Translations under genes and position numbers: made by a program
Notes under the pieces: model-generated
Told to the model about the DNA's origin: nothing
Database searches by the model: none
Seen by the model: only the letters and a program-made list of their open reading frames with translations
Shown here: positions 1-7,215 of the stretch, piece by piece
Position numbering within the stretch: the first letter of the stretch is position 1
Layout of the letters: each line of letters starts with the position of its first letter
DNA from: Bacillota bacterium
GTDB lineage: Bacteria > Bacillota > Clostridia > Peptostreptococcales > Anaerovoracaceae
Length of the DNA stretch: 10,832 bases
Assembly (NCBI GenBank): GCA_017515765.1
Contig: JAFWFF010000159.1
Location: 1-10,832, forward strand
Direction of reading: 5' to 3'

Positions 1-342
1 GAGCTTAAGAGCAAATACGGCGAGGTGACCAGAGTCGGCGGAGCGAACAGATATGAGACCTCCGCGCTGGTAGCCGAAGCGTTCTTCCCCGAAACGAAGA
101 AAGCTGTCGCGGCGTTCGGCCAGAACTATCCTGACGGACTGTGCGGCGGACCTTTGGGCGCCTACATCGGAGCCCCGATCCTGCTCTCCCGCGACGCGAG
201 CGTGAGCATCACAGCAAAATACAGCAACGAAGCAGGCATCACGAGCGGTGTCGTCCTCGGCGGACCTGCGCTGATCTCCGACGACTCCGTCAGAAAGATC
301 TTCAGCATGAAGGCCGGCGACGAGATCAAAGTCATCAACTGA
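1..342 (+). CDS. Cell wall-binding repeat 2 (CWB2) surface protein, C-terminal end, 5' partial
   Basis: The frame is open from base 1 and ends at TGA 340-342, so only the last 113 residues are present. The sequence reads as one CWB2 (PF04122) repeat. It begins with the typical R-V-G-G-A-N-R-Y-E-T-S start (about residues 11-21), has a central A-F-G-Q-N-Y-P-D-G segment followed by GAPILLS, and ends with VVLGGPALISDDSV. Proteins of this family usually carry three tandem CWB2 repeats that anchor an exported protein non-covalently to secondary cell wall polymers, as in clostridial S-layer paralogs. The functional domain and signal peptide would lie upstream of the window, so the activity of the whole protein cannot be told. 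The stop is followed 30 bases later by a strong hairpin terminator, so this is the last gene of its transcript. Confidence 0.88.
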   Translation, partial: ELKSKYGEVTRVGGANRYETSALVAEAFFPETKKAVAAFGQNYPDGLCGGPLGAYIGAPILLSRDASVSITAKYSNEAGITSGVVLGGPALISDDSVRKIFSMKAGDEIKVIN

Positions 343-371
343 TCAAAGCTCTGATCAGCCAAAACACACCA

Positions 372-400
372 AAAAAGCCCCTCCTCGAGAGGGGCTTTTT
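372..400. terminator. Bidirectional rho-independent terminator
   Basis: A perfect 12-bp inverted repeat, AAAAAGCCCCTC (372-383) and GAGGGGCTTTTT (389-400), encloses a 5-base loop. The GC core is flanked by an A-tract on the left and a T-tract on the right, so it can terminate transcription in both directions. It sits exactly between the convergent CWB2 gene (ends 342) and the minus-strand radical SAM gene (ends 416), as expected for a shared terminator. Confidence 0.93.
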
Positions 401-415
401 GATCGCTGTGATCGG

Positions 416-1500
416 TCACCGCTTTGGCTCGATCCTGAACTCGCAGCCCGTCAAAGCCGGGTCATAAGAGAACTCCGGGTCAAGCGCGCCGTACTTTTTG
501 CGCAGCGCGTCTCTGGCCTCGCCGTGCTGGCCGATGAGGTTGGAGAACCACTCGGGGGAGGTGAGGACGGTCACGCGCGGACGTGATGCGCCTGCAGTTC
601 CTGTGGCAGCGGTTCCGTCTGCGGCGGTTCCGGAGGCAGGCATACCCGCAATATACTCGTCAAGGAGCGCGGAGACGCGCTCTTTTGCTATCTCGCTTTC
701 CACGAGCTGGCGGAATGCAGGGTGATAGGTGCCTTTGTTCAGGTCGCCGAGGCGCTCGGAACTTATGATCTCGGTGCTCTTCAGGCCTACACGCATAATG
801 TTGATCCCGGCGTCCATGAGGATCTCATACATCTCCTTGGTGCGCAGGACTGCTTCCTCACGGGTCAGCGGGGTGTAGCGGCCTGCGAGGTACATGTCGT
901 GGAGCTCAGTCCCCGGCAGGATCAAAGTGGGGTAGAGCCGCGCGAGCTCGGGCTCGAGCTTAACGGTCTCGCGGGCGGAATAGACGCAGGCTTCGAGGCT
1001 GTCGCCGGGAGGCCGATCATGAGCTGGATGCCGAGTGTGATGCCTCTGGCTTTGATCATGCGGGCGGCGCGGCGGGCGGTCTCTGCGTTATGGCCGCGTT
1101 TGGAGAGGCGAAGCACTTCATCGTCGAATGACTGTACTCCGAGCTCGACAGCGTCCACTGTCATATCGCAGAGCAAGTCGAGGATATCATCGTCGATGTA
1201 ATCCGGGCGCGTGGACATGTGGATGCCCGTTACGCGTCCGGCGTCCTTATACTCCTTGGCGAGCGAAAGATACTCGCGCTGCAGCTCGACCGGTATCCCG
1301 GTGAAGCTCCCGCCGAAGAAGGAGATCTCAACTTCCGGGACGTCCCCGAGGGTCGTGAGCCAGGTCTCGATCGTCTCTCTGGCCTCGTCGATCGTGGGCA
1401 TGCCGCTCCGCGCGGTGATCTGCCTTTGATCGCAGAAGACGCAGGCGTGGCCGCAGCCGATATGCGGTATGAAGATGGGTATTATGGCATGCTTTTTCAT
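416..1500 (-). pseudogene. Elp3-like radical SAM protein (COG1243 type), frameshifted
   Basis: The N-terminal part (1500 down to about 1010) carries the radical SAM cluster motif C-G-H-A-C-V-F-C (CxxxCxxC) in the first 25 residues, then EISFFGGSFTG and VELGVQSFDD, typical of the Elp3/MiaB/NifB-like proteins found in many Clostridia. After MIGLP the frame goes wrong. Adding one base at 1005-1009 restores GLPGDS and a smooth continuation through RLYPTLILPGTELHDMY to TGA at 416-418, giving about 361 residues in total, a normal length for the family. The downstream part has the family-typical PAFRQLVESE and LIGQHG stretches. The ATG at 1498-1500 lies one base after the GNAT stop, with GGAG just upstream, so the two are translationally coupled. 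The role is unproven; Elp3 relatives act in tRNA wobble-uridine modification, but no acetyltransferase domain is fused here. A sequencing or assembly error is as likely as a real mutation. Confidence 0.85.
597..641. repeat. 15-bp minisatellite inside the radical SAM gene
   Basis: Three tandem imperfect 15-base units begin at 597, 612 and 627, each starting GTTCC and ending in a GC-rich stretch. Read on the minus strand they encode a five-residue Gly-Thr-Ala-Ala-x repeat. This forms a low-complexity Ala/Gly/Thr linker between the PAFRQLVESE region and the final VTVLTSPEW domain. The period is a multiple of three, so copy number could change without breaking the frame. Confidence 0.7.
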
Positions 1501-1501
1501 G

Positions 1502-1912
1502 TTACTCCGAAAACCTCATATATCTGCTTCGCTCTTTGAATCCGAGGCTTTCCCAGAACCTGACGCCCCGCTCGTTCCGGCTCAGGACTTCGATGTCCAG
1601 CGTATCGGTTCCGAGCGTGCCGAGCAAAAGCCGGAAGGCCTCGCGGCCAAGATGTCTTCGTCTGTATTCGCGGCAGATAAAAAACTGCCTGAGATAAAGC
1701 GGCTCGTCCGACGTCCTGACAAGCGCGTAGCCGGCTGTTTCACCGCCTTCCAGAAAGAAGTACGCGTCATAATCCGCATCGAGAAAGCCCCTCATGCGGT
1801 CCGCCAGCTCGGGCAGGGTCATCCTGTTGTCGCTTTGTTCGTCCTCGATCAGCTGCCTGTTGAGCTCCGCGAGCTTTTCCGCGTCGGAAGCCGTGCATTG
1901 AACGATCTCCAT
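1502..1912 (-). CDS. GNAT-family N-acetyltransferase
   Basis: This 136-residue protein has the layout of a single-domain Gcn5-related acetyltransferase. There is an N-terminal strand and helix, a central Y-L-R-Q-F-F-I-C strand (residues 73-80), and the acetyl-CoA pyrophosphate-binding stretch R-R-H-L-G-R-E-A (85-92), matching the R/Q-x-x-G-x-A motif. It ends with N113 followed by FWESLGF (119-125), the usual C-terminal motif. It would transfer an acetyl group from acetyl-CoA to an amine; the substrate (small molecule, protein N-terminus or antibiotic) cannot be read from the sequence. The ATG at 1910-1912 is preceded by AAAGG about ten bases upstream. It is the middle gene of a minus-strand trio: 26 bases after the DUF6873 stop and one base before the radical SAM start, so it is probably cotranscribed with both. 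Confidence 0.9.
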   Translation of the reverse strand: MEIVQCTASDAEKLAELNRQLIEDEQSDNRMTLPELADRMRGFLDADYDAYFFLEGGETAGYALVRTSDEPLYLRQFFICREYRRRHLGREAFRLLLGTLGTDTLDIEVLSRNERGVRFWESLGFKERSRYMRFSE

Positions 1913-1938
1913 GTTGTCCGCCTTTCTTGCGCGCTTGA

Positions 1939-2607
1939 TCAGATTATCGATCCGATGTCGGTGAGGGGATATTCCGGGAAGTATTTCAGCGCGAGGCCGC
2001 GTGACCCGATCAGCCTGCGGATCGCCACGAAGTCGGGATGTGCGGACAGGTCGCCGTTAAAGATCATTGTATTTCCAATCCGTCCCGAGGTCCCGCCGAT
2101 GAATCCCGTATCAAAACCGGGCAGCGCAACGTGTCCAGGACTTATCAAAAGGACCGCAAGTTGGGGGCACGCCGAACAGGCCTTCGCGACGCCTTTGTCG
2201 TAGGTGATAATGGTGTTCTCGTCAACCACAACGACGCTGCATTTGGCGTAGCCCTGCGGCACGTCGATCAAAGTCATCCCTGCATTTTCAGCAGCCCGCC
2301 GCAGTTCCGGCGCGGTCGCGGAAAGCTTGTGAATGAAGTATTTCCCGGTGCAGGCGGCATTGTAAAGGCAGTCAGAGGGGTAGGCGGGGCCGAGATTCCC
2401 AGGCTCGCCTAGAAACTCCGGCGAGAAGAACACTTCGGAGTCGTCCGCGGCCCCGAGCCTGCACATGAAAACGTCCGGGTGGTTCGAGATGCCCGGTGAG
2501 ACGATGCCGCTCGTCGCGACCTCCGTTATCTCGCACCCAGAGCCCTCCAGGTAAGACCGGAGAAGGGGATGCGCGTCTTTTGAAATGTAGGTCTTTCTGC
2601 TCTTCAT
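1939..2607 (-). CDS. DUF6873 family protein (GME-fold type), function unknown
   Basis: This 222-residue protein matches, from memory of the family, the clostridial DUF6873 proteins. Shared features in order are S-N-H-P-D-V-F-M-C near residue 50, G-K-Y-F-I-H-K-L near 96, the block Q-G-Y-A-K-C-S followed by ITYDKGV, then LLISPGHVALPGF, D-T-G-F-I-G-G-T-S-G, a GDLSAHPDF motif and the terminal L-T-D-I-G-S-I-I. Family annotations place it in the guanidino-modifying-enzyme (GME) fold, but no reaction is established. The frame stays open to 2868, yet everything upstream of 2607 lies in promoter and palindromic repeat DNA and lacks family similarity, so I choose ATG 2605-2607. No Shine-Dalgarno site precedes it; the -10 box ends only seven bases upstream, which suggests a leaderless message. 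It is the first gene of the trio with GNAT and radical SAM. Confidence 0.83.
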   Translation of the reverse strand: MKSRKTYISKDAHPLLRSYLEGSGCEITEVATSGIVSPGISNHPDVFMCRLGAADDSEVFFSPEFLGEPGNLGPAYPSDCLYNAACTGKYFIHKLSATAPELRRAAENAGMTLIDVPQGYAKCSVVVVDENTIITYDKGVAKACSACPQLAVLLISPGHVALPGFDTGFIGGTSGRIGNTMIFNGDLSAHPDFVAIRRLIGSRGLALKYFPEYPLTDIGSII

Positions 2608-2614
2608 AGTCTGA

Positions 2615-2623
2615 ATTATAGCA
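2615..2623 (-). promoter_or_regulatory. Extended -10 promoter for the DUF6873 gene
   Basis: Read on the minus strand the sequence is TGCTATAAT, a perfect TATAAT box (2620-2615) with the extended-10 TG. No convincing -35 hexamer lies 16-18 bases upstream (TGGCGG is the best), which an extended -10 can tolerate. Only seven bases separate the box from the ATG at 2607, so the transcript would begin at or next to the start codon. Confidence 0.65.
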
Positions 2624-2664
2624 TCAAAACCGTTAAACCGCCACGCCGAAGGATGGGTTGTACC

Positions 2665-2746
2665 CGGTTTTGGTGTACCTTCGCCCATTTTCCAAGGAAT
2701 TAGTGATACCCTCGCGAAAAACAGGGCGAAGGTACCACCAAAACCG
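2665..2746. repeat. Palindromic repeat unit, copy 1
   Basis: The left arm (2665-2686, CGGTTTTGGTGTACC followed by TTCGCCC) is the reverse complement of the right arm (2724-2746) apart from one extra C in the right arm. A third version of the arm, GTGATACCCTCGC (2703-2715), lies in between and could also pair with 2726-2738 (11 of 13 positions). A small palindrome TTCCAAGGAA sits at 2690-2699. The unit recurs 93-94 bases downstream. It resembles dispersed extragenic palindromes (REP/MITE-like); no transposase is present in the window. Confidence 0.8.
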
Positions 2747-2765
2747 TCCCGCAGGCCGGATCCGC

Positions 2766-2833
2766 GTGTACCTTCGGCCGGTTTTCCGGGGATTAGTGAT
2801 ACCTTTGCGGAAAAACTGGGCGAAGGTATCACC
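2766..2833. repeat. Palindromic repeat unit, copy 2
   Basis: This is the second copy of the unit at 2665-2746, with the same three arms: GTGTACCTTCGGCC (2766-2779), GTGATACCTTTGC (2796-2808) and GGGCGAAGGTATCACC (2818-2833). Here the middle and right arms form the better stem: all 13 positions pair (2796-2808 with 2820-2832, one G-T wobble) around an 11-base loop. The outer arm pairs less well. The spacing of equivalent arms from copy 1 is 93, 93 and 94 bases. The linker between copies (2747-2765) is not obviously repeated. Confidence 0.8.
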
Positions 2834-2884
2834 GAGGTGCGCTTCGCACGCGCGATCCCGGCATGCATCTTTCATATCTTCGCC

Positions 2885-2913
2885 TTGAAAAAGCGCTCCC
2901 TTGTGGCTATAAT
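2885..2913 (+). promoter_or_regulatory. Sigma-70/SigA-type promoter of the gltX operon
   Basis: TTGAAA (2885-2890), a 17-base spacer, then a perfect TATAAT (2908-2913). Transcription would begin around 2920, leaving a leader of roughly 35 bases before the gltX ATG at 2955. It lies downstream of the palindromic repeats, so they are not in the gltX message. This is the best promoter in the window and probably drives gltX, ung, typA and perhaps the genes after them. Confidence 0.85.
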
Positions 2914-2954
2914 TATTCTGTATATTTATGTGCCAAAACGGAGTGTGAAAAGAA

Positions 2955-4613
2955 ATGGATTACGAAAGAATTGCGGAGCTTTTGTTCCCGGAGAGCAAAG
3001 AGGGAACGGAGTATTACGAAGAGAAATATCCCCCGAGAGATCTGCCCGAGGGGGCGAAGGTCACCAGGCTGGGCCCGTCGCCTACGGGGTTCATCCACCT
3101 CGGGAACCTGTACGGGGCTTTTGTTGACGAGCGCCTGGCGCATCAGTCCGGCGGGGTATTTTTCCTCAGGATAGAGGACACGGACGACAAGCGTCAGGTG
3201 GAAGGCGCGGTCAAGATGATAACCGATTCGCTGGCCTTCTTCGGTATCAACTTCGACGAGGGCGCGTTCGCGGAGGGCGACGTCGGAAACTACGGCGACT
3301 ATACCCAGAGCCACAGGGCGCCGATCTATCACGCCTTCGCGAAGAAGCTCGTAGCCGAGGGCAAGGCGTATCCCTGCTTCCTGACGGAGGAGGAGATCGA
3401 GAAGATCCGCGAGGCCCAGGAGGAGGCGAAGCTCACCCCGGGCATCTACGGAAAGTACGCGAGAGACCGCGAGCTCGGCTTTGATGATGTCAAGGCGAAC
3501 ATCGAGGCCGGGAAGCCCTATGTCGTGCGCCTCAAGTCGACAGGGAAGCCCGAGACCGAAGACGGCCGCCGCATCAAGGTCAAAGACGCCATCCGCGGCA
3601 TCCTGGACATGCCCGAGAACTACCACGACGTCGTCATCCTTAAGAAGAACGGGATACCGACGTACCACTTCGCGCACGCGGTGGACGACCACCTCATGAG
3701 GACCACCCACGTCGTCCGCGGAGCAGAGTGGCTGCCCTCGCTCCCGATACACGAGGAGCTCTTCAGACAGCTCGGATTCGAGCTTCCGATCTACTGCCAC
3801 ACCGCCCAGCTGATGAAGCTGACGCCGGAGGGCAACAAGCGCAAGCTCTCCAAGCGCCACGACCCGGAGCTTTCGCTCGGGTATTACCGCGAGCAGGGCT
3901 ATCATCCCGAGGCCGTGAGAGAGTATCTGCTCACGATCCTGAACTCCAACTACGAGGAGTGGCGCGCTGCCAACCCGGACGCCGATATCGACGAGTTCGA
4001 GTTCACGACGGAGAAGATGAGCAACTCCGGGGCTTTGTTCGACCTGAACAAGCTGAACGACGTGAGCAAAGACACTTTGCTCAGGATCCCGGCGCCCGAG
4101 CTCTACGACTTCCTGTACGGCTGGGCGAAGGAATACCGCCCTGAGGCCGAAAATGCCCTTCAGGACCGCGAATACACCGAAAAGATACTGGATCTCGGCA
4201 GGCACGATCAAAAGCCCAGGAAGGACTTTATCTGCGCGAGCCAGATGCTGGATTTCATAAGCTATTTCTTCGACGACCTTTACAAGGCGGATGAGCATGA
4301 CGAGCTCCCGGCCGAAGTGCCTGCGGAGGACGTCCCGGTCATCCTGGAGAAATACCTCGCGACCTACGATCATTCCGACGACCAGAGCCAGTGGTTCGAC
4401 AAGATCCGCGGGATCGCGACGGAGCTCGGTTACGCCGCCAAGCCGAAGGACTACAAGAAGAACCCGGACCAGTACAAGGGCCACGTCGGCCACGTGAGCA
4501 CCGTGATCAGGATCGCCCTCATGGGCAGGAGCCAGTCTCCGGACGTCCACGCGATCCAGCAGATCATGGGCGAGGAGATGGTCCGCAGGAGGATCGGAGC
4601 ATGGTCAATATAG
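2955..4613 (+). CDS. gltX: Glutamate--tRNA ligase (class I)
   Basis: The enzyme attaches glutamate to tRNA-Glu using ATP, in the cytoplasm. At 552 residues it is of the longer type common in Clostridia. The class I signature is clear: the HIGH-type motif G-P-S-P-T-G-F-I-H-L-G-N at residues 40-51 and the KMSKS-type loop K-R-K-L-S-K-R at 295-301. The catalytic half also shows F-L-R-I-E-D-T-D near residue 70 and HVVRGAEWLPS near 255. The C-terminal anticodon-binding half ends with GHVGHVSTVIRIALMGRSQS, usual for GluRS and GlnRS relatives. Whether it also charges tRNA-Gln (non-discriminating) cannot be judged here, as no gatCAB or glnS is in view. ATG 2955 has CGGAG at 2939-2943, a rather long 11-base spacing. 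The last 13 bases overlap ung, whose Shine-Dalgarno lies inside gltX. The stop codon is TAG. Confidence 0.97.
   Translation: MDYERIAELLFPESKEGTEYYEEKYPPRDLPEGAKVTRLGPSPTGFIHLGNLYGAFVDERLAHQSGGVFFLRIEDTDDKRQVEGAVKMITDSLAFFGINFDEGAFAEGDVGNYGDYTQSHRAPIYHAFAKKLVAEGKAYPCFLTEEEIEKIREAQEEAKLTPGIYGKYARDRELGFDDVKANIEAGKPYVVRLKSTGKPETEDGRRIKVKDAIRGILDMPENYHDVVILKKNGIPTYHFAHAVDDHLMRTTHVVRGAEWLPSLPIHEELFRQLGFELPIYCHTAQLMKLTPEGNKRKLSKRHDPELSLGYYREQGYHPEAVREYLLTILNSNYEEWRAANPDADIDEFEFTTEKMSNSGALFDLNKLNDVSKDTLLRIPAPELYDFLYGWAKEYRPEAENALQDREYTEKILDLGRHDQKPRKDFICASQMLDFISYFFDDLYKADEHDELPAEVPAEDVPVILEKYLATYDHSDDQSQWFDKIRGIATELGYAAKPKDYKKNPDQYKGHVGHVSTVIRIALMGRSQSPDVHAIQQIMGEEMVRRRIGAWSI
4587..4592 (+). promoter_or_regulatory. 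Ribosome binding site of ung, inside gltX
   Basis: A perfect AGGAGG ends eight bases before the ATG at 4601. It lies inside the gltX coding sequence and fixes the ung start as overlapping gltX by 13 bases, rather than any of the codons further upstream in the same open frame. Confidence 0.9.
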
Positions 4614-5284
4614 GGAATTCCTGGGACGCTCTGCTGGCGGATCAGTTCGCGAGCGAGTACTATCAAAAGCTCCGCGCGTTTTTGATCAAAGAATACCGCG
4701 AGCACACGGTCTACCCGGCGGCGGAGAACATCTTCAGCGCGCTGAAGATCACGGCCTATGAGAACGTCAAGGTCGTGATCCTCGGTCAGGACCCGTATCA
4801 CGAGCCGGGGCAGGCGCACGGCATGGCGTTCTCGGTGATGCCGGGCGTACAGCAGCCGCCGTCGCTCGTGAACATATTCAAGGAGATCCGCGACGACCTG
4901 GGGCTTCCGATGCCGGACAAAAACAACGGATACCTGGTCCCCTGGGCAAAGCAGGGGGTCCTCCTCCTGAACACGAGCCTGACCGTGCGCGAGCACCAGG
5001 CCGGATCCCACAGGGGCAAGGGCTGTGAGATCCTGACCGACAGGATAATAGAGCTGCTCTCCGAGCGCGAGGATCCCATGGTATTCATACTCTGGGGACG
5101 GAACGCGAGGAACAAAGTGCCTTTGATCGACATATCGAGGCATATGGTGCTGGAAGGCCAGCATCCGAGCCCGCTCTCCGCTTACGGCGGGTTTTTCGGA
5201 GGAAGGTATTTCTCCAAGGCAAACGCTTTTCTGGAAGCAAACGGCAAGGCGCCGATAGACTGGAGCCTGCCTGAAATAAATTGA
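4601..5284 (+). CDS. ung: Uracil-DNA glycosylase, family 1
   Basis: The enzyme removes uracil from DNA, arising from cytosine deamination or dUTP incorporation, and so begins base excision repair. It has 227 residues, a standard length. The catalytic water-activating motif G-Q-D-P-Y-H is at 62-67 with Asp64, followed by A-H-G-M-A-F-S-V with the uracil-stacking Phe77. The uracil-reading Asn is N124 in L-L-L-N-T. The DNA-intercalation and catalytic His motif H-P-S-P-L-S is at 188-193, followed by AYGGFFGGRYF. All key residues are present, so it should be active. The open frame extends about 210 bases upstream, but only ATG 4601 has a proper ribosome binding site and begins a family-like N-terminus. 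It overlaps gltX by 13 bases and ends 11 bases before typA, so it is translated within the gltX operon. Confidence 0.97.
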   Translation: MVNIGNSWDALLADQFASEYYQKLRAFLIKEYREHTVYPAAENIFSALKITAYENVKVVILGQDPYHEPGQAHGMAFSVMPGVQQPPSLVNIFKEIRDDLGLPMPDKNNGYLVPWAKQGVLLLNTSLTVREHQAGSHRGKGCEILTDRIIELLSEREDPMVFILWGRNARNKVPLIDISRHMVLEGQHPSPLSAYGGFFGGRYFSKANAFLEANGKAPIDWSLPEIN

Positions 5285-5290
5285 AAGGAG
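5284..5290 (+). promoter_or_regulatory. Ribosome binding site of typA
   Basis: AAAGGAG with a five-base spacer to ATG 5296. It overlaps the last base of the ung stop codon. It decides the start: the frame is open from TTG 5281, but that codon would lie upstream of its own Shine-Dalgarno. Confidence 0.85.
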
Positions 5291-5295
5291 CCTGT

Positions 5296-7194
5296 ATGGC
5301 TGATAGACAGAAGATAATCAACATCGCGGTGATCGCCCACGTCGACGCCGGAAAATCCACGCTGGTGGACGCCTTCCTCAAGCAGAGCGGAGTCTTCCGC
5401 GACAATGAGGAATTGGTCGACTGCGTCATGGACTCCGACGATATCGAGAGGGAGAGAGGCATCACCATCTATTCCAAGAACTGCTCGATAATGCACGGGG
5501 ACACCAAGATCAACATAGTGGACACCCCGGGCCACGCGGACTTTTCATCCGAGGTCGAGCGCATTATGAAGACCGTCGACACGGTGATCCTGCTCGTCGA
5601 CTCCAGCGAGGGGCCTATGCCGCAGACCCGCTTCGTCCTGACCAAATCCCTCGAGCAGGGCATCGACCCGATCCTCTTCATCAATAAGATCGACAAAAAG
5701 GACGCCCGAATAGAAGAAGTCGTGGACGAGACCTATGAGCTCTTCATGGACCTGAACGCGTCCGACAGCCAGCTCGATTTCCCGATCCTTTACGGAGTCG
5801 CGCGCCAGGGCGTCGCGGTCTACGAGCCGGAGGACGCTTCGGGCATCATGGTCCAGCAGGGCGACAAAAAGATCAAGCACACCCCGGAAGGCTACGGCGG
5901 GCTGGACCTGACGCCTTTGTTCGACACGATAATCGAGCACTGCGAGCCATATCCCGACAGGCGCGAGGAACCGCTCCAGTTCCAGATCTCGACCCTGGCC
6001 TACGACGACTATATCGGACGCCTCGGCATCGGCAGGGTAGAGCGCGGAGTCATCCGTCCCGGAACCACGGTCGCCGTGACCAAAGCCGACGGCAGCGTCG
6101 TGAACCGCAAGATAAACCAGGTCTTCGTCTACAGAGGCCTCAAGCGCATGGCGGTCGACGAGGCCCAGTGCGGCGACATAGTCGTGGTCAGCGGGATAGC
6201 CGACATCTCGATAGGCGAGACGATCTGCGACCCCGCGTTCCCGGAGCCGCTTCCGATGATAAAGATCGAGGAGCCGACGCTCTCGATGAATTTCATGGTC
6301 AACAGCTCGCCCTTCGCGGGCAAAGTCGGCAAATACGTGACTTCCCGCCATATCAGAGACCGCCTGATGAAGGAGCTCGAGGTCAACGTCGGACTCACCG
6401 TCGAGGAGACGGATACGACCGATTCCTTCAAGGTCTCCGGCCGCGGGGAACTGCATCTCTCCATTTTGATCGAGAACATGAGGAGAGAAGGCTATGAGCT
6501 GGCGGTATCAAAGCCCGAGGTCATAATGCACAGGGGCGAGGACGGCCGCAAGCTCGAGCCGGTCGAGGAGGTAGTGATCACCTGCCCGGACGAGTACTCC
6601 GGCACGGTCATCTCCAAAATGAACCTCAGGAAGGGCATGATGGTCCAGATGTCCGGCGAGAACGGCTACACCAGAATCGAGTACCACGCCCCGACGAGGG
6701 GACTCCTGGGCTACAGATCCGAGTTCATAAACGACACGAGAGGCGAAGGCAATATGGAGCGCAGGTTCTACGCCTTCGAGGAGTATAAAGGCGAGGTTCC
6801 CGAGAGGAACAACGGCGTCGCGATCGCGATAGAAGAGGGAGTCTGCACGCCCTACGCTTTGTTCAACATCGGCGAGCGCGTCCAGATGTTCGTCGAGCCC
6901 GGGACCAAAGTATACGAGGGCATGATCGTCGGCATGAATTCCCGCCAGGGCGACATGGAAGTCAACCCCTGCAAGGCCAAAAAGGCCAGCAATATGCGCG
7001 CCGCGGGTTCCGACGAGAACATCAAGCTCTCGCCTGCCAGGCATTTCACCCTTGAGGAGGCGCTCGAGTTTATCGCCGGAGACGAACTCGTGGAGATAAC
7101 GCCTGACGACATCAGGCTCAGAAAGAAACTGCTTCATGAGCTGGACAGGAGAAGATCCGGAAGATGGGTCGACAGGAGCCAGGAGCAGCAGTAA
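5296..7194 (+). CDS. typA: Translational GTPase TypA/BipA
   Basis: This ribosome-associated GTPase of the EF-G-like family acts in 50S assembly and stress or low-temperature growth in well-studied bacteria. The protein is 632 residues, slightly longer than the usual 605-615. The GTPase motifs are G1 A-H-V-D-A-G-K-S (14-21), switch I R-G-I-T (54-57), G3 D-T-P-G-H (76-80) with the catalytic His80, and G4 N-K-I-D (130-133). The BipA-specific C-terminal hallmarks are clear: [17 protein letters not shown], then [15 protein letters not shown], and [14 protein letters not shown] near the end. Two details differ from most family members: G1 reads DAGKS instead of DHGKT, and the G5 region reads YGVARQG where YASA(K/L)xG is usual. 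About 20 extra residues follow that point (around 180-205). It starts 11 bases after ung and is followed 21 bases later by mscS. Confidence 0.95.
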   Translation: MADRQKIINIAVIAHVDAGKSTLVDAFLKQSGVFRDNEELVDCVMDSDDIERERGITIYSKNCSIMHGDTKINIVDTPGHADFSSEVERIMKTVDTVILLVDSSEGPMPQTRFVLTKSLEQGIDPILFINKIDKKDARIEEVVDETYELFMDLNASDSQLDFPILYGVARQGVAVYEPEDASGIMVQQGDKKIKHTPEGYGGLDLTPLFDTIIEHCEPYPDRREEPLQFQISTLAYDDYIGRLGIGRVERGVIRPGTTVAVTKADGSVVNRKINQVFVYRGLKRMAVDEAQCGDIVVVSGIADISIGETICDPAFPEPLPMIKIEEPTLSMNFMVNSSPFAGKVGKYVTSRHIRDRLMKELEVNVGLTVEETDTTDSFKVSGRGELHLSILIENMRREGYELAVSKPEVIMHRGEDGRKLEPVEEVVITCPDEYSGTVISKMNLRKGMMVQMSGENGYTRIEYHAPTRGLLGYRSEFINDTRGEGNMERRFYAFEEYKGEVPERNNGVAIAIEEGVCTPYALFNIGERVQMFVEPGTKVYEGMIVGMNSRQGDMEVNPCKAKKASNMRAAGSDENIKLSPARHFTLEEALEFIAGDELVEITPDDIRLRKKLLHELDRRRSGRWVDRSQEQQ

Positions 7195-7215
7195 AGGAAT
7201 AAAGGAGGTAGAAAC

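Larger units (their letters stand above)
2608..2954. other. Divergent intergenic region with repeats and promoters
   Basis: This 347-base stretch separates the minus-strand DUF6873 gene from gltX. From left to right it holds the leftward promoter (2615-2623), two tandem palindromic repeat units (2665-2746 and 2766-2833), a small perfect hairpin GTGCG-CTT-CGCAC (2837-2849), the rightward gltX promoter (2885-2913) and its leader. Short open frames run through the repeats on both strands, but they encode only the repeat translated (for example a recurring VYLRP peptide on the plus strand) and have no recognisable domain or ribosome binding site. I see no gene here. Confidence 0.75.

Noticed and set aside
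2665..2833. CRISPR array
   Set aside because: Only two units, each an 80-base palindrome rather than a short repeat with unique spacers, and no cas genes nearby.
2608..2868. Longer N-terminus for the DUF6873 protein (start at 2868)
   Set aside because: The extra 87 residues are translated palindromic repeats and promoter DNA, without family similarity; the -10 box lies inside them.
2658..2888. Small ORFs through the repeat region on both strands
   Set aside because: They consist of the repeat unit translated twice and lack a ribosome binding site or recognisable domain.
2913..4550. 545-codon open frame on the minus strand
   Set aside because: It lies entirely antisense to gltX, is rich in Val, Leu, Arg and Asp as expected from mirrored GC-rich codons, and shows no domain. 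The gltX reading is unambiguous.
5281..5295. TTG 5281 as the typA start
   Set aside because: It lies upstream of the AAAGGAG that serves ATG 5296, and the added residues are not family-like.
6508..7137. 209-codon minus-strand open frame, and similar long antisense frames under typA, ung and iorA
   Set aside because: All mirror strongly conserved plus-strand genes and show no domain of their own.
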